64,000 nt of DNA, taken from positions 169,666 through 233,665 of the forward strand of contig JAIFAC010000047.1 of assembly GCA_026545765.1 (NCBI GenBank), in the 5' to 3' direction. How positions within the stretch are numbered: the first letter of the stretch is position 1; each line of letters opens with the position of its first letter. This stretch comes from Plantago major (lineage: Eukaryota > Streptophyta > Magnoliopsida > Lamiales > Plantaginaceae). The translations under genes were made by a program, and so were the position numbers. Under the pieces are notes generated by a model. The model did not search any database. It was not told where the DNA came from and saw nothing but the letters and a program-made list of their open reading frames with translations. Positions 27,350 through 42,879 of the stretch are shown here, one piece after another.

Positions 27350-28755
27350 TGAAGACAAGAGGTCTCGAAATACGCTTTTAAATCGAGGTACGATCAACCA
27401 AAATAGTTCAATATGTGCGTAGAATTGGTTTCATACCACAAACCATATCATGCGAATAAAATTTGACACAAACTAACTCTATCGAGTGTTTCACAAAAAT
27501 CGGTACTACCCCTTCGAAGTTTTATTGAAGACAAGAGGTCTCGAAATACGCTTTTAAATCGAGGTTCGATCAACCAAAATAGTTCAATATGTGCATAGAA
27601 TAGGTTTCATACCACAAACCATATCATGTGAATAAAATTTGACACAAACTAACTCTATCGAAAGTGTTTCACAAAAATCGGTACTACCCCTTCGAATTTT
27701 ATTGAAGACATGAGGTCTCGGAAATACGTTTTTAAATCGAGGTACGATCAACCAAAATAGTTCAATATATGCATAGAATAGGTTTCATAACACAAACCAT
27801 ATCATGTGAATAAAATTTGACACAAACTAACTCTATCGAGTGTTTCACAAAAAATCGTGTACTACCCCTTTGAGTTTTATTGAAGACATGAGGTCTCGGA
27901 AATACATTTTTAAATCGAGGAACGATCAACCAAAATAGTTCAATATGTGCGTAGAATTGGTTTCATACCACAAACCATATCATGTGAATAAAATTTGACA
28001 CAAACTAACTCTATCGAAAGTGTTTCACAAAAATCGTGGTACTACCCCTTCGAAGTTTTATTGAAGACAAGAGGTCTCGGAAATACGCTTTTAAATCGAG
28101 GTTCAATGAACCAAAATAGTTCAATATGTGCATAGAATAGGTTTCATACCACAAACCGTATCATGTGAATAAAATTTGACACAAACTAACTCTATCGCGT
28201 GTTTCACAAAAAATCGTGTACTACCCCTTCGAAGTTTTATTGAAGACAAGAGGTCTCGTAAATACGCATTTAAATCGAGGGTCGATCAACCAAAATGGTT
28301 CAATATGTGCGTAGAAAAGGTTTCATACCAAAAACCATATCATGTGAATAAAATTTGACACAAACTATCTCTGTCGAGTGTTTCACAAAAAATCGTGTAC
28401 TACCCCCTTTGAGTTTTATTGAAGAAATGAGGTCTCGGAAATACGCTTTTAAATCGAGGTTCGATGAACTAAAATAGTTCAATATGTGCACAGAATAGGT
28501 TTCATACCACGAACCATATCATCTGAATAAAATTAGACACAAACTAACTCTATCAAGTGTTTCACAAAAAATCGTGTACTACCCCCTTTGAGTTTTATTG
28601 AAGACAAGAGGTCTCGGAAATACTTTTTTAAATTTAAGTTCGATCAACCAAAATAGTTCAATATGTGCGTAGAATAGGTTTCATAACACGAACTATATCA
28701 TGTGAATAAAATTTGACACAAACTAACTCTATCGAGTGTTTTACAAAAATCGTGT
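27350..28755 (+). repeat. Divergent-monomer island 2
   Basis: About eight units, mostly variant, lie inside the homogenised block. GAGGTACG with GCGTAGAATTGG occurs at about 27,386-27,427, and GAGGAACG with the same GAATTGG at about 27,917-27,960. The linker GACATGAGG occurs twice (27,706 and 27,884). Then follow a TTCAATGAACC/TATCGCG unit, an A-type unit with GTAGAAAAGG, a CGATGAACTAAAATAG unit with ATCATCTG and AATTAGACAC, and a TTTAAATTTAAG unit with TAACACGAAC. The island preserves states otherwise seen at the left edge and near 58.3 kb. Confidence 0.75.
28075..28250 (+). repeat. Rare monomer variant R, copy 2
   Basis: TTCAATGAACC lies at 28,102-28,112, followed by GTGCATAG, CCGTATC and TATCGCGTG. 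It looks nearly identical to the copies at 0.5 kb and 58.3 kb apart from indel-prone sites. Its upstream linker lacks the GAGATTTATTG change. Its downstream neighbour is an A-type unit, not the CGATGAACTAA unit, which lies one monomer further on. Confidence 0.75.
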
Positions 28756-31700
28756 ACTACCCCTTCGAAGTTTTATTGAAGACAAGAGGTCTCGGAAATA
28801 CGCTTTTAAATCGAGGTTCGATCAACCAAAATAGTTCAATATGTGCGAGAATAGGTTTCATACCACAAACCATATCATGTGAATAAAATTTGACACAAAC
28901 TAACTCTATCGAAAGTGTTTCACAAAAATCGTGTACTACCCCTTCGAAGTTTTATTGAAGACAAGAGGTCTCGAAATACGCTTTTAAATCGAGGTTCGAT
29001 CAACCAAAATAGTTCAATATGTGCGAGAATAGGTTTCATACCACAAACCATATCATGTGAATAAAATTTGACACAAACTAACTCTATCGAAAGTGTTTCA
29101 CAAAAATCGTGTACTACCCCTTCGAAGTTTTATCAAGACAAGAGGTCTCGAAATACGCTTTTAAATCGAGGTTCGATCAACCAAAATAGTTCAATATGTG
29201 CGAGAATAGGTTTCATACCACAAACCGTATCATGTGAATAAAATTTGACACAAACTAACTCTATCGAGTGTTTCACAAAAAATCGTGTACTACCCCTTCG
29301 AAGTTTTATTCAAGACAAGAGGTCTCGAAATACGCTTTTAAATCGAGGTTCGATCAACCAAAATAGTTCAATATGTGCGAGAATAGGTTTCATACCACAA
29401 ACCATATCATGTGAATAAAATTTGACACAAACTAACTCTATCGAAAGTGTTTCACAAAAATCGGTACTACCCCTTCGAAGTTTTATTCAAGACAAGAGGT
29501 CTCGAAATACGCTTTTAAATCGAGGTTCGATCAACCAAAATAGTTCAATATGTGCGAGAATAGGTTTCATACCACAAACCATATCATGTGAATAAAATTT
29601 GACACAAACTAACTCTATCGAGTGTTTCACAAAAAATCGTACTACCCCTTCGAAGTTTTATTGAAGACAAGAGGTCTCGAAATACGCTTTTAAATCGAGG
29701 TTCGATCAACCAAAATAGTTCAATATGTGCGAGAATAGGTTTCATACCACAAACCATATCATGTGAATAAAATTTGACACAAACTAACTCTATCGAAAGT
29801 GTTTCACAAAAAATCGTGTACTACCCCTTCGAAGTTTTATCAAGACAAGAGGTCTCGAAATACGCTTTTAAATCGAGGTTCGATCAACCAAAATAGTTCA
29901 ATATGTGCGAGAATAGGTTTCATACCACAAACCATATCATGTGAATAAAATTTGACACAAACTAACTCTATCGAGTGTTTCACAAAAAATCGTACTACCC
30001 CCTTCGAGTTTTATTGAAGACAAGAGGTCTCGAAATACATTTTAAATCGAGGTTCGATCAACCAAAATAGTTCAATATGTGCGAGAATAGGTTTCATACC
30101 ACAAACCATATCATGTGAATAAAATTTGACACAAACTAACTCTATCGAAAGTGTTTCACAAAAATCGGTACTACCCCTTCGAAGTTTTATTGAAGACAAG
30201 AGGTCTCGAAATACGCTTTTAAATCGAGGTTCGATCAACCAAAATAGTTCAATATGTGCGAGAATAGGTTTCATACCACAAACCATATCATGTGAATAAA
30301 ATTTGACACAAACTAACTCTATCGAAAGTGTTTCACAAAAAATCGTGTACTACCCCTTCGAAGTTTTATTGAAGACAAGAGGTCTCGAAATACGCTTTTA
30401 AATCGAGGTTCGATCAACCAAAATAGTTCAATATGTGCGAGAATAGGTTTCATACCACAAACCATATCATGTGAATAAAATTTGACACAAACTAACTCTA
30501 TCGAAAGTGTTTCACAAAAAATCGGTACTACCCTTCGAGTTTTATCAAGACAAGAGGTCTCGAAATACGCTTTTAAATCGAGGTTCGATCAACCAAAATA
30601 GTTCAATATGTGCGAGAATAGGTTTCATACCACAAACCATATCATGTGAATAAAATTTGACACAAACTAACTCTATCGAGTGTTTCACAAAAAATCGTAC
30701 TACCCCTTCGAAGTTTTATTGAAGACAAGAGGTCTCGAAATACGCTTTTAAATCGAGGTTCGATCAACCAAAATAGTTCAATATGTGCGAGAATAGGTTT
30801 CATACCACAAACCATATCATGTGAATAAAATTTGACACAAACTAACTCTATCGAGTGTTTCACAAAAAATCGTGGTACTACCCCTTCGAAGTTTTATTGA
30901 AGACAAGAGGTCTCGGAAATACGCTTTTAAATCGAGGTTCGATCAACCAAAATAGTTCAATATGTGCGAGAATAGGTTTCATACCACAAACCATATCATG
31001 TGAATAAAATTTGACACAAACTAACTCTATCGAGTGTTTCACAAAAATCGTGGTACTACCCTTCGAAGTTTTATTCAAGACAAGAGGTCTCGAAATACGC
31101 TTTTAAATCGAGGTTCGATCAACCAAAATAGTTCAATATGTGCGAGAATAGGTTTCATACCACAAACCATATCATGTGAATAAAATTTGACACAAACTAA
31201 CTCTATCGAGTGTTTCACAAAAATCGTGTACTACCCCTTCGAAGTTTTATCAAGACAAGAGGTCTCGAAATACGCTTTTAAATCGAGGTTCGATCAACCA
31301 AAATAGTTCAATATGCGAGAATAGGTTTCATACCACAAACCATATCATGTGAATAAAATTTGACACAAACTAACTCTATCGAGTGTTTCACAAAAATCGT
31401 GGTACTACCCCTTCGAAGTTTTATTGAAGACAAGAGGTCTCGAAATACGCTTTTAAATCGAGGTTCGATCAACCAAAATAGTTCAATATGTGCGAGAATA
31501 GGTTTCATACCACAAACCATATCATGTGAATAAAATTTGACACAAACTAACTCTATCGAGTGTTTCACAAAAATCGGTACTACCCCTTCGAAGTTTTATT
31601 GAAGACAAGAGGTCTCGAAATACGCTTTTAAATCGAGGTTCGATCAACCAAAATAGTTCAATATGTGTAGAATAGGTTTCATACCACAAACCATATCATG

Positions 31701-34700
31701 TGAATAAAATTTGACACAAACTAACTCTATCGAGTGTTTCAAAAAATCGGTACTACCCCTTCGAAGTTTTATCAAGACAAGAGGTCTCGAAATACATTTT
31801 AAATCGAGGTTCGATCAACCAAAATAGTTCAATATGTGTAGAATAGGTTTCATACCACAAACCATATCATGTGAATAAAATTTGACACAAACTAACTCTA
31901 TCGAAAGTGTTTCACAAAAAATCGGTACTACCCCTTGAGTTTTATTGAAGACAAGAGGTCTCGAAATACGCTTTTAAATCGAGGTTCGATCAACCAAAAT
32001 AGTTCAATATGTGCGAGAATAGGTTTCATACCACAAACCATATCATGTGAATAAAATTTGACACAAACTAACTCTATCGAAAGTGTTTCACAAAAATCGT
32101 GGTACTACCCCTTCGAAGTTTTATTGAAGACAAGAGGTCTCGAAATACGCTTTTAAATCGAGGTTCGATCAACCAAAATAGTTCAATATGTGCGAGAATA
32201 GGTTTCATACCACAAACCATATCATGTGAATAAAATTTGACACAAACTAACTCTATCGAGTGTTTCACAAAAATCGGTACTACCCCTTCGAAGTTTTATT
32301 GAACAAGAGGTCTCGAAATACGCTTTTAAATCGAGGTTCGATCAACCAAAATAGTTCAATATGTGCGAGAATAGGTTTCATACCACAAACCATATCATGT
32401 GAATAAAATTTGACACAAACTAACTCTATCGAGTGTTTCACAAAAAATCGGTACTACCCCTTTCGAAGTTTTATCAAGACAAGAGGTCTCGAAATACGCT
32501 TTTAAATCGAGGTTCGATCAACCAAAATAGTTCAATATGTGCGAGAATAGGTTTCATACCACAAACCATATCATGTGAATAAAATTTGACACAAACTAAC
32601 TCTATCGAGTGTTTCACAAAAATCGGTACTACCCCTTCGAGTTTTATCAAGACAAGAGGTCTCGAAATACGCTTTTAAATCGAGGTTCGATCAACCAAAA
32701 TAGTTCAATATGTGCGAGAATAGGTTTCATACCACAAACCATATCATGTGAATAAAATTTGACACAAACTAACTCTATCGAGTGTTTCACAAAAAATCGT
32801 GGTACTACCCCTTTCGAAGTTTTATCAAGACAAGAGGTCTCGAAATACGCTTTTAAATCGAGGTTCGATCAACCAAAATAGTTCAATATGTGCGAGAATA
32901 GGTTTCATACCACAAACCATATCATGTGAATAAAATTTGACACAAACTAACTCTATCGAGTGTTTCACAAAAAATCGGTACTACCCCTTCGAAGTTTTAT
33001 TCAAGACAAGAGGTCTCGAAATACGCTTTTAAATCGAGGTTCGATCAACCAAAATAGTTCAATATGTGCGAGAATAGGTTTCATACCACAAACCATATCA
33101 TGTGAATAAAATTTGACAGAAACTAACTCTATCGAGTGTTTCACAAAAATCGTGGTACTACCCCTTCGAAGTTTTATCAAGACAAGAGGTCTCGGAAATA
33201 CGCTTTTAAATCGAGGTTCGATCAACCAAAATAGTTCAATATGTGCGAGAATAGGTTTCATACCACAAACCATATCATGTGAATAAAATTTGACACAAAC
33301 TAACTCTATCGAAAGTGTTTCACAAAAAATCGTGTACTACCCCTTTCGAAGTTTTATTGAAGACAAGAGGTCTCGAAATACGCTTTTAAATCGAGGTTCG
33401 ATCAACCAAAATAGTTCAATATGTGCGAGAATAGGTTTAATACCACAAACCATATCATGTGAATAAAATTTGACACAAACTAACTCTATCGAGTGTTTCA
33501 CAAAAATCGTACTACTACCCCTTCGAAGTTTTATTGAAGACAAGAGGTCTCGAAATACGCTTTTAAATCGAGGTTCGATCAACCAAAATAGTTCAATATG
33601 TGCGAGAATAGGTTTCATACCACAAACCATATCATGTGAATAAAATTTGACACAAACTAACTCTATCGAAAGTGTTTCACAAAAAATCGGTACTACCCCT
33701 TCGAAGTTTTATCAAGACAAGAGGTCTCGAAATACGCTTTTAAATCGAGGTTCGATCAACCAAAATAGTTCAATATGTGAGAATAGGTTTCATACCACAA
33801 ACCATATCATGTGAATAAAATTTGACACAAACTAACTCTATCGAGTGTTTCACAAAAATCGTACTACCCCTTCGAGTTTTATCAAGACAAGAGGTCTCGA
33901 AATACGCTTTTAAATCGAGGTCTGATCAACCAAAATAGTTCAATATGTGCGAGAATAGGTTTCATACCACAAACCATATCATGTGAATAAAATTTGACAC
34001 AAACTAACTCTATCGAGTGTTTCACAAAAAATCGTGGTACTACCCCTTCGAAGTTTTATTCAAGACAAGAGGTCTCGAAATACGCTTTTAAATCGAGGTT
34101 CGATCAACCAAAATAGTTCAATATGTGCGAGAATAGGTTTCATACCACAAACCATATCATGTGAATAAAATTTGACACAAACTAACTCTATCGAAAGTGT
34201 TTCACAAAAATCGTACTACCCCTTCGAAGTTTTATTGAAGACAAGAGGTCTCGAAATACGCTTTTAAATCGAGGTTCGATCAACCAAAATAGTTCAATAT
34301 GTGCGAGAATAGGTTTCATACCACAAACCATATCATGTGAATAAAATTTGACACAAACTAACTCTATCGAAAGTGTTTCACAAAAAATCGGTACTACCCC
34401 CTTTCGAGTTTTATCAAGACAAGAGGTCTCGAAATACGCTTTTAAATCGAGGTTCGATCAACCAAAATAGTTCAATATGTGCGAGAATAGGTTTCATACC
34501 ACAAACCATATCATGTGAATAAAATTTGACACAAACTAACTCTATCGAGTGTTTCACAAAAAATCGTACTACCCCTTCGAAGTTTTATCAAGACAAGAGG
34601 TCTCGAAATACGCTTTTAAATCGAGGTTCGATCAACCAAAATAGTTCAATATGTGCGAGAATAGGTTTCATACCACAAACCATATCATGTGAATAAAATT

Positions 34701-37700
34701 TGACACAAACTAACTCTATCGAGTGTTTCACAAAAATCGTGTACTACCCCTTCGAAGTTTTATTGAAGACAAGAGGTCTCGAAATACGCTTTTAAATCGA
34801 GGTTCGATCAACCAAAATAGTTCAATATGTGCATAATAGGTTTCAAACCACAACCCATATCATGTGAATAAAATTTGACACAAACTAACTCTATCGAGTG
34901 TTTCACAAAAAATCGTGTACTACCCCTTTCGAGTTTTATTGAAGACAAGAGGTCTCGAAATACGCTTTTAAATCGAGGTTCGATCAACCAAAATAGTTCA
35001 ATATGTGCGAGAATAGGTTTCATACCACAAACCATATCATGTGAATAAAATTTGACACAAACTAACTCTATCGAGTGTTTCACAAAAATCGTACTACCCC
35101 TTCGAAGTTTTATTGAAGACAAGAGGTCTCGAAATACGCTTTTAAATCGAGGTTCGATCAACCAAAATAGTTCAATATGTGCGAGAATAGGTTTCATACC
35201 ACAAACCATATCATGTGAATAAAATTTGACACAAACTAACTCTATCGAAAGTGTTTCACAAAAATCGGTACTACCCCTTCGAAGTTTTATTGAAGACAAG
35301 AGGTCTCGAAATACGCTTTTAAATCGAGGTTCGATCAACCAAAATAGTTCAATATGTGCGAGAATAGGTTTCATACCACAAACCATATCATGTGAATAAA
35401 ATTTGACACAAACTAACTCTATCGAAAGTGTTTCACAAAAAATCGTGTACTACCCTTCGAAGTTTTATTGAAGACAAGAGGTCTCGAAATACGCTTTTAA
35501 ATCGAGGTTCGATCAACCAAAATAGTTCAATATGTGCGAGAATAGGTTTCATACCACAAACCATATCATGTGAATAAAATTTGACACAAACTAACTCTAT
35601 CGAGTGTTTCACAAAAAATCGTGTACTACCCCTTCGAGTTTTATTGAAGACAAGAGGTCTCGAAATACGCTTTTAAATCGAGGTTCGATCAACCAAAATA
35701 GTTCAATATGTGCAGAATAGGTTTCATACCACAAACCATATCATGTGAATAAAATTTGACACAAACTAACTCTATCGAAAGTGTTTCACAAAAAATCGTG
35801 TACTACCCCTTCGAAGTTTTATTGAAGACAAGAGGTCTCGAAATACGCTTTTAAATCGAGGTTCGATCAACCAAAATAGTTCAATATGTGCGAGAATAGG
35901 TTTCATACCACAAACCATATCATGTGAATAAAATTTGACACAAACTAACTCTATCGAAAGTGTTTCACAAAAAATCGTGGTACTACCCCTTCGAAGTTTT
36001 ATTGAAGACAAGAGGTCTCGAAATACGCTTTTAAATCGAGGTTCGATCAACCAAAATAGTTCAATATGTGCGAGAATAGGTTTCATACCACAAACCATAT
36101 CATGTGAATAAAATTTGACACAAACTAACTCTATCGAGTGTTTCACAAAAAATCGTGGTACTACCCTTTGAAGTTTTATTGAAGACAAGAGGTCTCGAAA
36201 TACGCTTTTAAATCGAGGTTCGATCAACCAAAATAGTTCAATATGTGCGAGAATAGGTTTCATACCACAAACCATATCATGTGAATAAAATTTGACACAA
36301 ACTAACTCTATCGAGTGTTTCACAAAAAATCGTACTACCCCTTCGAGTTTTATTGAAGACAAGAGGTCTCGAAATACGCTTTTAAATCGAGGTTCGATCA
36401 ACCAAAATAGTTCAATATGCGAGAATAGGTTTCATACCACAAACCATATCATGTGAATAAAATTTGACACAAACTAACTCTATCGAAAGTGTTTCACAAA
36501 AATCGTACTACCCCTTCGAAGTTTTATTGAAGACAAGAGGTCTCGAAATACGCTTTTAAATCGAGGTTCGATCAACCAAAATAGTTCAATATGTGCAGAA
36601 TAGGTTTCATACCACAAACCATATCATGTGAATAAAATTTGACACAAACTAACTCTATCGAAAGTGTTTCACAAAAATCGGTACTACCCCCTTCGAGTTT
36701 TATTGAAGACAAGAGGTCTCGAAATACGCTTTTAAATCGAGGTTCGATCAACCAAAATAGTTCAATATGTGCGAGAATAGGTTTCATACCACAAACCATA
36801 TCATGTGAATAAAATTTGACACAAACTAACTCTATCGAGTGTTTCACAAAAAATCGGTACTACCCCTTGAGTTTTATTGAAGACAAGAGGTCTCGAAATA
36901 CGCTTTTAAATCGAGGTTCGATCAACCAAAATAGTTCAATATGTGCGAGAATAGGTTTCATACCACAAACCATATCATGTGAATAAAATTTGACACAAAC
37001 TAACTCTATCGAGTGTTTCACAAAAATCGTACTACTACCCCTTCGAAGTTTTATTGAAGACAAGAGGTCTCGAAATACGCTTTTAAATCGAGGTTCGATC
37101 AACCAAAATAGTTCAATATGTGCGAGAATAGGTTTCATACCACAAACCATATCATGTGAATAAAATTTGACACAAACTAACTCTATCGAGTGTTTCACAA
37201 AAAATCGTGGTACTACCCTTCGAAGTTTTATTGAAGACAAGAGGTCTCGAAATACGCTTTTAAATCGAGGTTCGATCAACCAAAATAGTTCAATATGTGC
37301 GAGAATAGGTTTCATACCACAAACCATATCATGTGAATAAAATTTGACACAAACTAACTCTATCGAAAGTGTTTCACAAAAAATCGTGTACTACCCCTTC
37401 GAAGTTTTATTGAAGACAAGAGGTCTCGAAATACGCTTTTAAATCGAGGTTCGATCAACCAAAATAGTTCAATATGTGCGAGAATAGGTTTCATACCACA
37501 AACCATATCATGTGAATAAAATTTGACACAAACTAACTCTATCGAAAGTGTTTCACAAAAATCGTGGTACTACCCCTTCGAGTTTTATTGAAGACAAGAG
37601 GTCTCGAAATACGCTTTTAAATCGAGGTTCGATCAACCAAAATAGTTCAATATGTGCGAGAATAGGTTTCATACCACAAACCATATCATGTGAATAAAAT

Positions 37701-40700
37701 TTGACACAAACTAACTCTATCGAAAGTGTTTCACAAAAATCGTGTACTACCCCTTTCGAAGTTTTATTCAAGACAAGAGGTCTCGAAATACGCTTTTAAA
37801 TCGAGGTTCGATCAACCAAAATAGTTCAATATGTGCGAGAATAGGTTTCATACCACAAACCATATCATGTGAATAAAATTTGACACAAACTAACTCTATC
37901 GAGTGTTTCACAAAAAATCGTACTACCCCTTCGAAGTTTTATTGAAGACAAGAGGTCTCGAAATACGCTTTTAAATCGAGGTTCGATCAACCAAAATAGT
38001 TCAATATGTGCGAGAATAGGTTTCATACCACAAACCATATCATGTGAATAAAATTTGACACAAACTAACTCTATCGAAAGTGTTTCACAAAAAATCGTGG
38101 TACTACCCCTTCGAAGTTTTATCAAGACAAGAGGTCTCGAAATACGCTTTTAAATCGAGGTTCGATCAACCAAAATAGTTCAATATGTGCGAGAATAGGT
38201 TTCATAGCACAAACCATATCATGTGAATAAAATTTGACACAAACTAACTCTATCGAGTGTTTCACAAAAAATCGGTACTACCCCTTCGAAGTTTTATTGA
38301 AGACAAGAGGTCTCGAAATACGCTTTTAAATCGAGGTTCGATCAACCAAAATAGTTCAATATGTGCGAGAATAGGTTTCATACCACAAACCATATCATGT
38401 GAATAAAATTTGACACAAACTAACTCTATCGAAAGTGTTTCACAAAAAATCGTACTACCCCTTCGAAGTTTTATCAAGACAAGAGGTCTCGAAATACGCT
38501 TTTAAATCGAGGTTCGATCAACCAAAATAGTTCAATATGTGCGAGAATAGGTTTCATACCACAAACCATATCATGTGAATAAAATTTGACACAAACTAAC
38601 TCTATCGAAAGTGTTTCACAAAAAATCGTGTACTACCCCTTTCGAAGTTTTATTGAAGACAAGAGGTCTCGAAATACGCTTTTAAATCGAGGTTCGATCA
38701 ACCAAAATAGTTCAATATGTGCAGAATAGGTTTCATACCACAAACCATATCATGTGAATAAAATTTGACACAAACTAACTCTATCGAGTGTTTCACAAAA
38801 ATCGTGGTACTACCCCTTCGAAGTTTTATTGAAGACAAGAGGTCTCGGAAATACGCTTTTAAATCGAGGTTCGATCAACCAAAATAGTTCAATATGTGCA
38901 GAATAGGTTTCATACCACAAACCATATCATGTGAATAAAATTTGACACAAACTAACTCTATCGAGTGTTTCACAAAAATCGTACTACCCCTTCGAGTTTT
39001 ATTGAAGACAAGAGGTCTCGAAATACGCTTTAAATCGAGGTTCGATCAACCAAAATAGTTCAATATGTGCGAGAATAGGTTTCATACCACAAACCATATC
39101 ATGTGAATAAAATTTGACACAAACTAACTCTATCGAGTGTTTCACAAAAATCGTACTACCCCTTCGAAGTTTTATTGAAGACAAGAGGTCTCGAAACGCT
39201 TTTAAATCGAGGTTCGATCAACCAAAATAGTTCAATATGTGCGAGAATAGGTTTCATACCACAAACCATATCATGTGAATAAAATTTGACACAAACTAAC
39301 TCTATCGAAAGTGTTTCACAAAAATCGTGTACTACCCCTTTCGAGTTTTATCAAGACAAGAGGTCTCGAAATACGCTTTTAAATCGAGGTTCGATCAACC
39401 AAAATAGTTCAATATGTGCGAGAATAGGTTTCATACCACAAACCATATCATGTGAATAAAATTTGACACAAACTAACTCTATCGAGTGTTTCACAAAAAA
39501 TCGTGTACTACCCCTTCGAAGTTTTATCAAGACAAGAGGTCTCGAAATACGCTTTTAAATCGAGGTTCGATCAACCAAAATAGTTCAATATGTGCAGAAT
39601 AGGTTTCATACCACAAACCATATCATGTGAATAAAATTTGACACAAACTAACTCTATCGAAAGTGTTTCACAAAAATCGGTACTACCCTTTCGAAGTTTT
39701 ATTGAAGACAAGAGGTCTCGAAATACGCTTTTAAATCGAGGTCGATCAACCAAAATAGTTCAATATGTGCGAGAATAGGTTTCATACCACAAACCATATC
39801 ATGTGAATAAAATTTGACACAAACTAACTCTATCGAAAGTGTTTCACAAAAATCGTGGTACTACCCCTTCGAAGTTTTATTGAAGACAAGAGGTCTCGAA
39901 ATACGCTTTTAAATCGAGGTTCGATCAACCAAAATAGTTCAATATGTGCGAGAATAGGTTTCATACCACAAACCATATCATGTGAATAAAATTTGACACA
40001 AACTAACTCTATCGAAAGTGTTTCACAAAAATCGGTACTACCCTTCGAAGTTTTATTGAAGACAAGAGGTCTCGAAATACGCTTTTAAATCGAGGTTCGA
40101 TCAACCAAAATAGTTCAATATGTGCGAGAATAGGTTTCATACCACAAACCATATCATGTGAATAAAATTCGACACAAACTAACTCTATCGAGTGTTTCAC
40201 AAAAATCGGTACTACCCCTTCGAAGTTTTATTGAAGACAAGAGGTCTCGAAATACGCTTTTAAATCGAGGTTCGATCAACCAAAATAGTTCAATATGTGC
40301 GAGAATAGGTTTCATACCACAAACCATATCATGTGAATAAAATTTGACACAAACTAACTCTATCGAGTGTTTCACAAAAAATCGTACTACCCCTTTCGAG
40401 TTTTATTGAAGACAAGAGGTCTCGAAATACGCTTTTAAATCGAGGTTCGATCAACCAAAATAGTTCAATATGTGCGAGAATAGGTTTCATACCACAAACC
40501 ATATCATGTGAATAAAATTTGACACAAACTAACTCTATCGAGTGTTTCACAAAAATCGTGTACTACCCCTTCGAGTTTTATTGAAGACAAGAGGTCTCGA
40601 AATACGCTTTTAAATCGAGGTTCGATCAACCAAAATAGTTCAATATGTGCGAGAATAGGTTTCATACCACAAACCATATCATGTGAATAAAATTTGACAC

Positions 40701-42264
40701 AAACTAACTCTATCGAGTGTTTCACAAAAAATCGTGTACTACCCCTTCGAGTTTTATTGAAGACAAGAGGTCTCGAAATACGCTTTTAAATCGAGGTTCG
40801 ATCAACCAAAATAGTTCAATATGTGCGAGAATAGGTTTCATACCACAAACCATATCATGTGAATAAAATTTGACACAAACTAACTCTATCGAGTGTTTCA
40901 CAAAAATCGTGGTACTACCCTTCGAGTTTTATTGAAGACAAGAGGTCTCGAAATACGCTTTTAAATCGAGGTTCGATCAACCAAAATAGTTCAATATGTG
41001 CGAGAATAGGTTTCATACCACAAACCATATCATGTGAATAAAATTTGACACAAACTAACTCTATCGAAAGTGTTTCACAAAAATCGGTACTACCCCTTCG
41101 AAGTTTTATCAAGACAAGAGGTCTCGAAATACGCTTTTAAATCGAGGTTCGATCAACCAAAATAGTTCAATATGTGCGAGAATAGGTTTCATACCACAAA
41201 CCATATCATGTGAATAAAATTTGACACAAACTAACTCTATCGAGTGTTTCACAAAAATCGTGTACTACCCCTTCGAAGTTTTATTGAAGACAAGAGGTCT
41301 CGAAATACGCTTTTAAATCGAGGTTCGATCAACCAAAATAGTTCAATATGTGCGAGAATAGGTTTCATACCACAAACCATATCATGTGAATAAAATTTGA
41401 CACAAACTAACTCTATCGAAAGTGTTTCACAAAAATCGTGTACTACCCCTTCGAAGTTTTATTGAAGACAAGAGGTCTCGAAATACGCTTTTAAATCGAG
41501 GTTCGATCAACCAAAATAGTTCAATATGTGCGAGAATAGGTTTCATACCACAAACCATATCATGTGAATAAAATTTGACACAAACTAACTCTATCGAAAG
41601 TGTTTCACAAAAATCGTACTACCCCCTTCGAGTTTTATTGAAGACAAGAGGTCTCGAAATACGCTTTTAAATCGAGGTTCGATCAACCAAAATAGTTCAA
41701 TATGTGCGAGAATAGGTTTCATACCACAAACCATATCATGTGAATAAAATTTGACACAAACTAACTCTATCGAAAGTGTTTCACAAAAATCGTACTACCC
41801 CTTTGAAGTTTTATTGAAGACAAGAGGTCTCGAAATACGCTTTTAAATCGAGGTTCGATCAACCAAAATAGTTCAATATGTGCGAGAATAGGTTTCATAC
41901 CACAAACCATATCATGTGAATAAAATTTGACACAAACTAACTCTATCGAGTGTTTCACAAAAATCGTACTACCCCTTCGAGTTTTATTGAAGACAAGAGG
42001 TCTCGAAATACGCTTTTAAATCGAGGTTCGATCAACCAAAATAGTTCAATATGTGCGAGAATAGGTTTCATACCACAAACCATATCATGTGAATAAAATT
42101 TGACACAAACTAACTCTATCGAGTGTTTCACAAAAATCGTACTACCCCTTTGAGTTTTATTGAAGACAAGAGGTCTCGAAATACGCTTTTAAATCGAGGT
42201 TCGATCAACCAAAATAGTTCAATATGTGCGAGAATAGGTTTCATACCACAAACCATATCATGTG

Positions 42265-42300
42265 AATAAAATTTGATTGACACAAACTATCGAAAGTGTT
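42265..42300 (+). repeat. Six-base deletion allele (CAAACTATCG) with ATTG insertion
   Basis: The usual CAAACTAACTCTATCG is shortened to CAAACTATCG, and an extra ATTG precedes GACAC, giving TTTGATTGACAC. The same six-base deletion, without the insertion, occurs near 46,846. The deletion lies between two CTA repeats, so slippage or short-homology deletion explains it. Confidence 0.6.
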
Positions 42301-42879
42301 TCACAAAAATCGGTACTACCCCTTTGAGTTTTATTGAAGACAAGAGGTCTCGAAATACGCTTTTAAATCGAGGTTCGATCAACCAAAATAGTTCAATATG
42401 TGCGAGAATAGGTTTCATACCACAAACCATATCATGTGAATAAAATTTGACACAAACTAACTCTATCGAAAGTGTTTCACAAAAAATCGTGGTACTACCC
42501 CTTCGAGTTTTATTGAAGACAAGAGGTCTCGAAATACGCTTTTAAATCGAGGTTCGATCAACCAAAATAGTTCAATATGTGCGAGAATAGGTTTCATACC
42601 ACAAACCATATCATGTGAATAAAATTTGACACAAACTAACTCTATCGAGTGTTTCACAAAAATCGTACTACCCCTTCGAAGTTTTATTGAAGACAAGAGG
42701 TCTCGAAATACGCTTTTAAATCGAGGTTCGATCAACCAAAATAGTTCAATATGTGCGAGAATAGGTTTCATACCACAAACCATATCATGTGAATAAAATT
42801 TGACACAAACTAACTCTATCGAGTGTTTCACAAAAATCGTGTACTACCCCTTTCGAAGTTTTATTGAAGACAAGAGGTC

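Noticed and set aside
34808..36401. Minus-strand open frames of 192 and 209 codons as genes for a repeat protein
   Set aside because: They are the satellite read in one frame. They shift or stop wherever monomer length is not a multiple of three, share no domain I recognise, and have no promoter, splice or codon-use signs of coding.
13657..40340. Plus-strand 60-codon frames near 13.66, 20.58, 28.18 and 40.16 kb
   Set aside because: They cover a third to a whole monomer each and arise from chance indels that open the frame.
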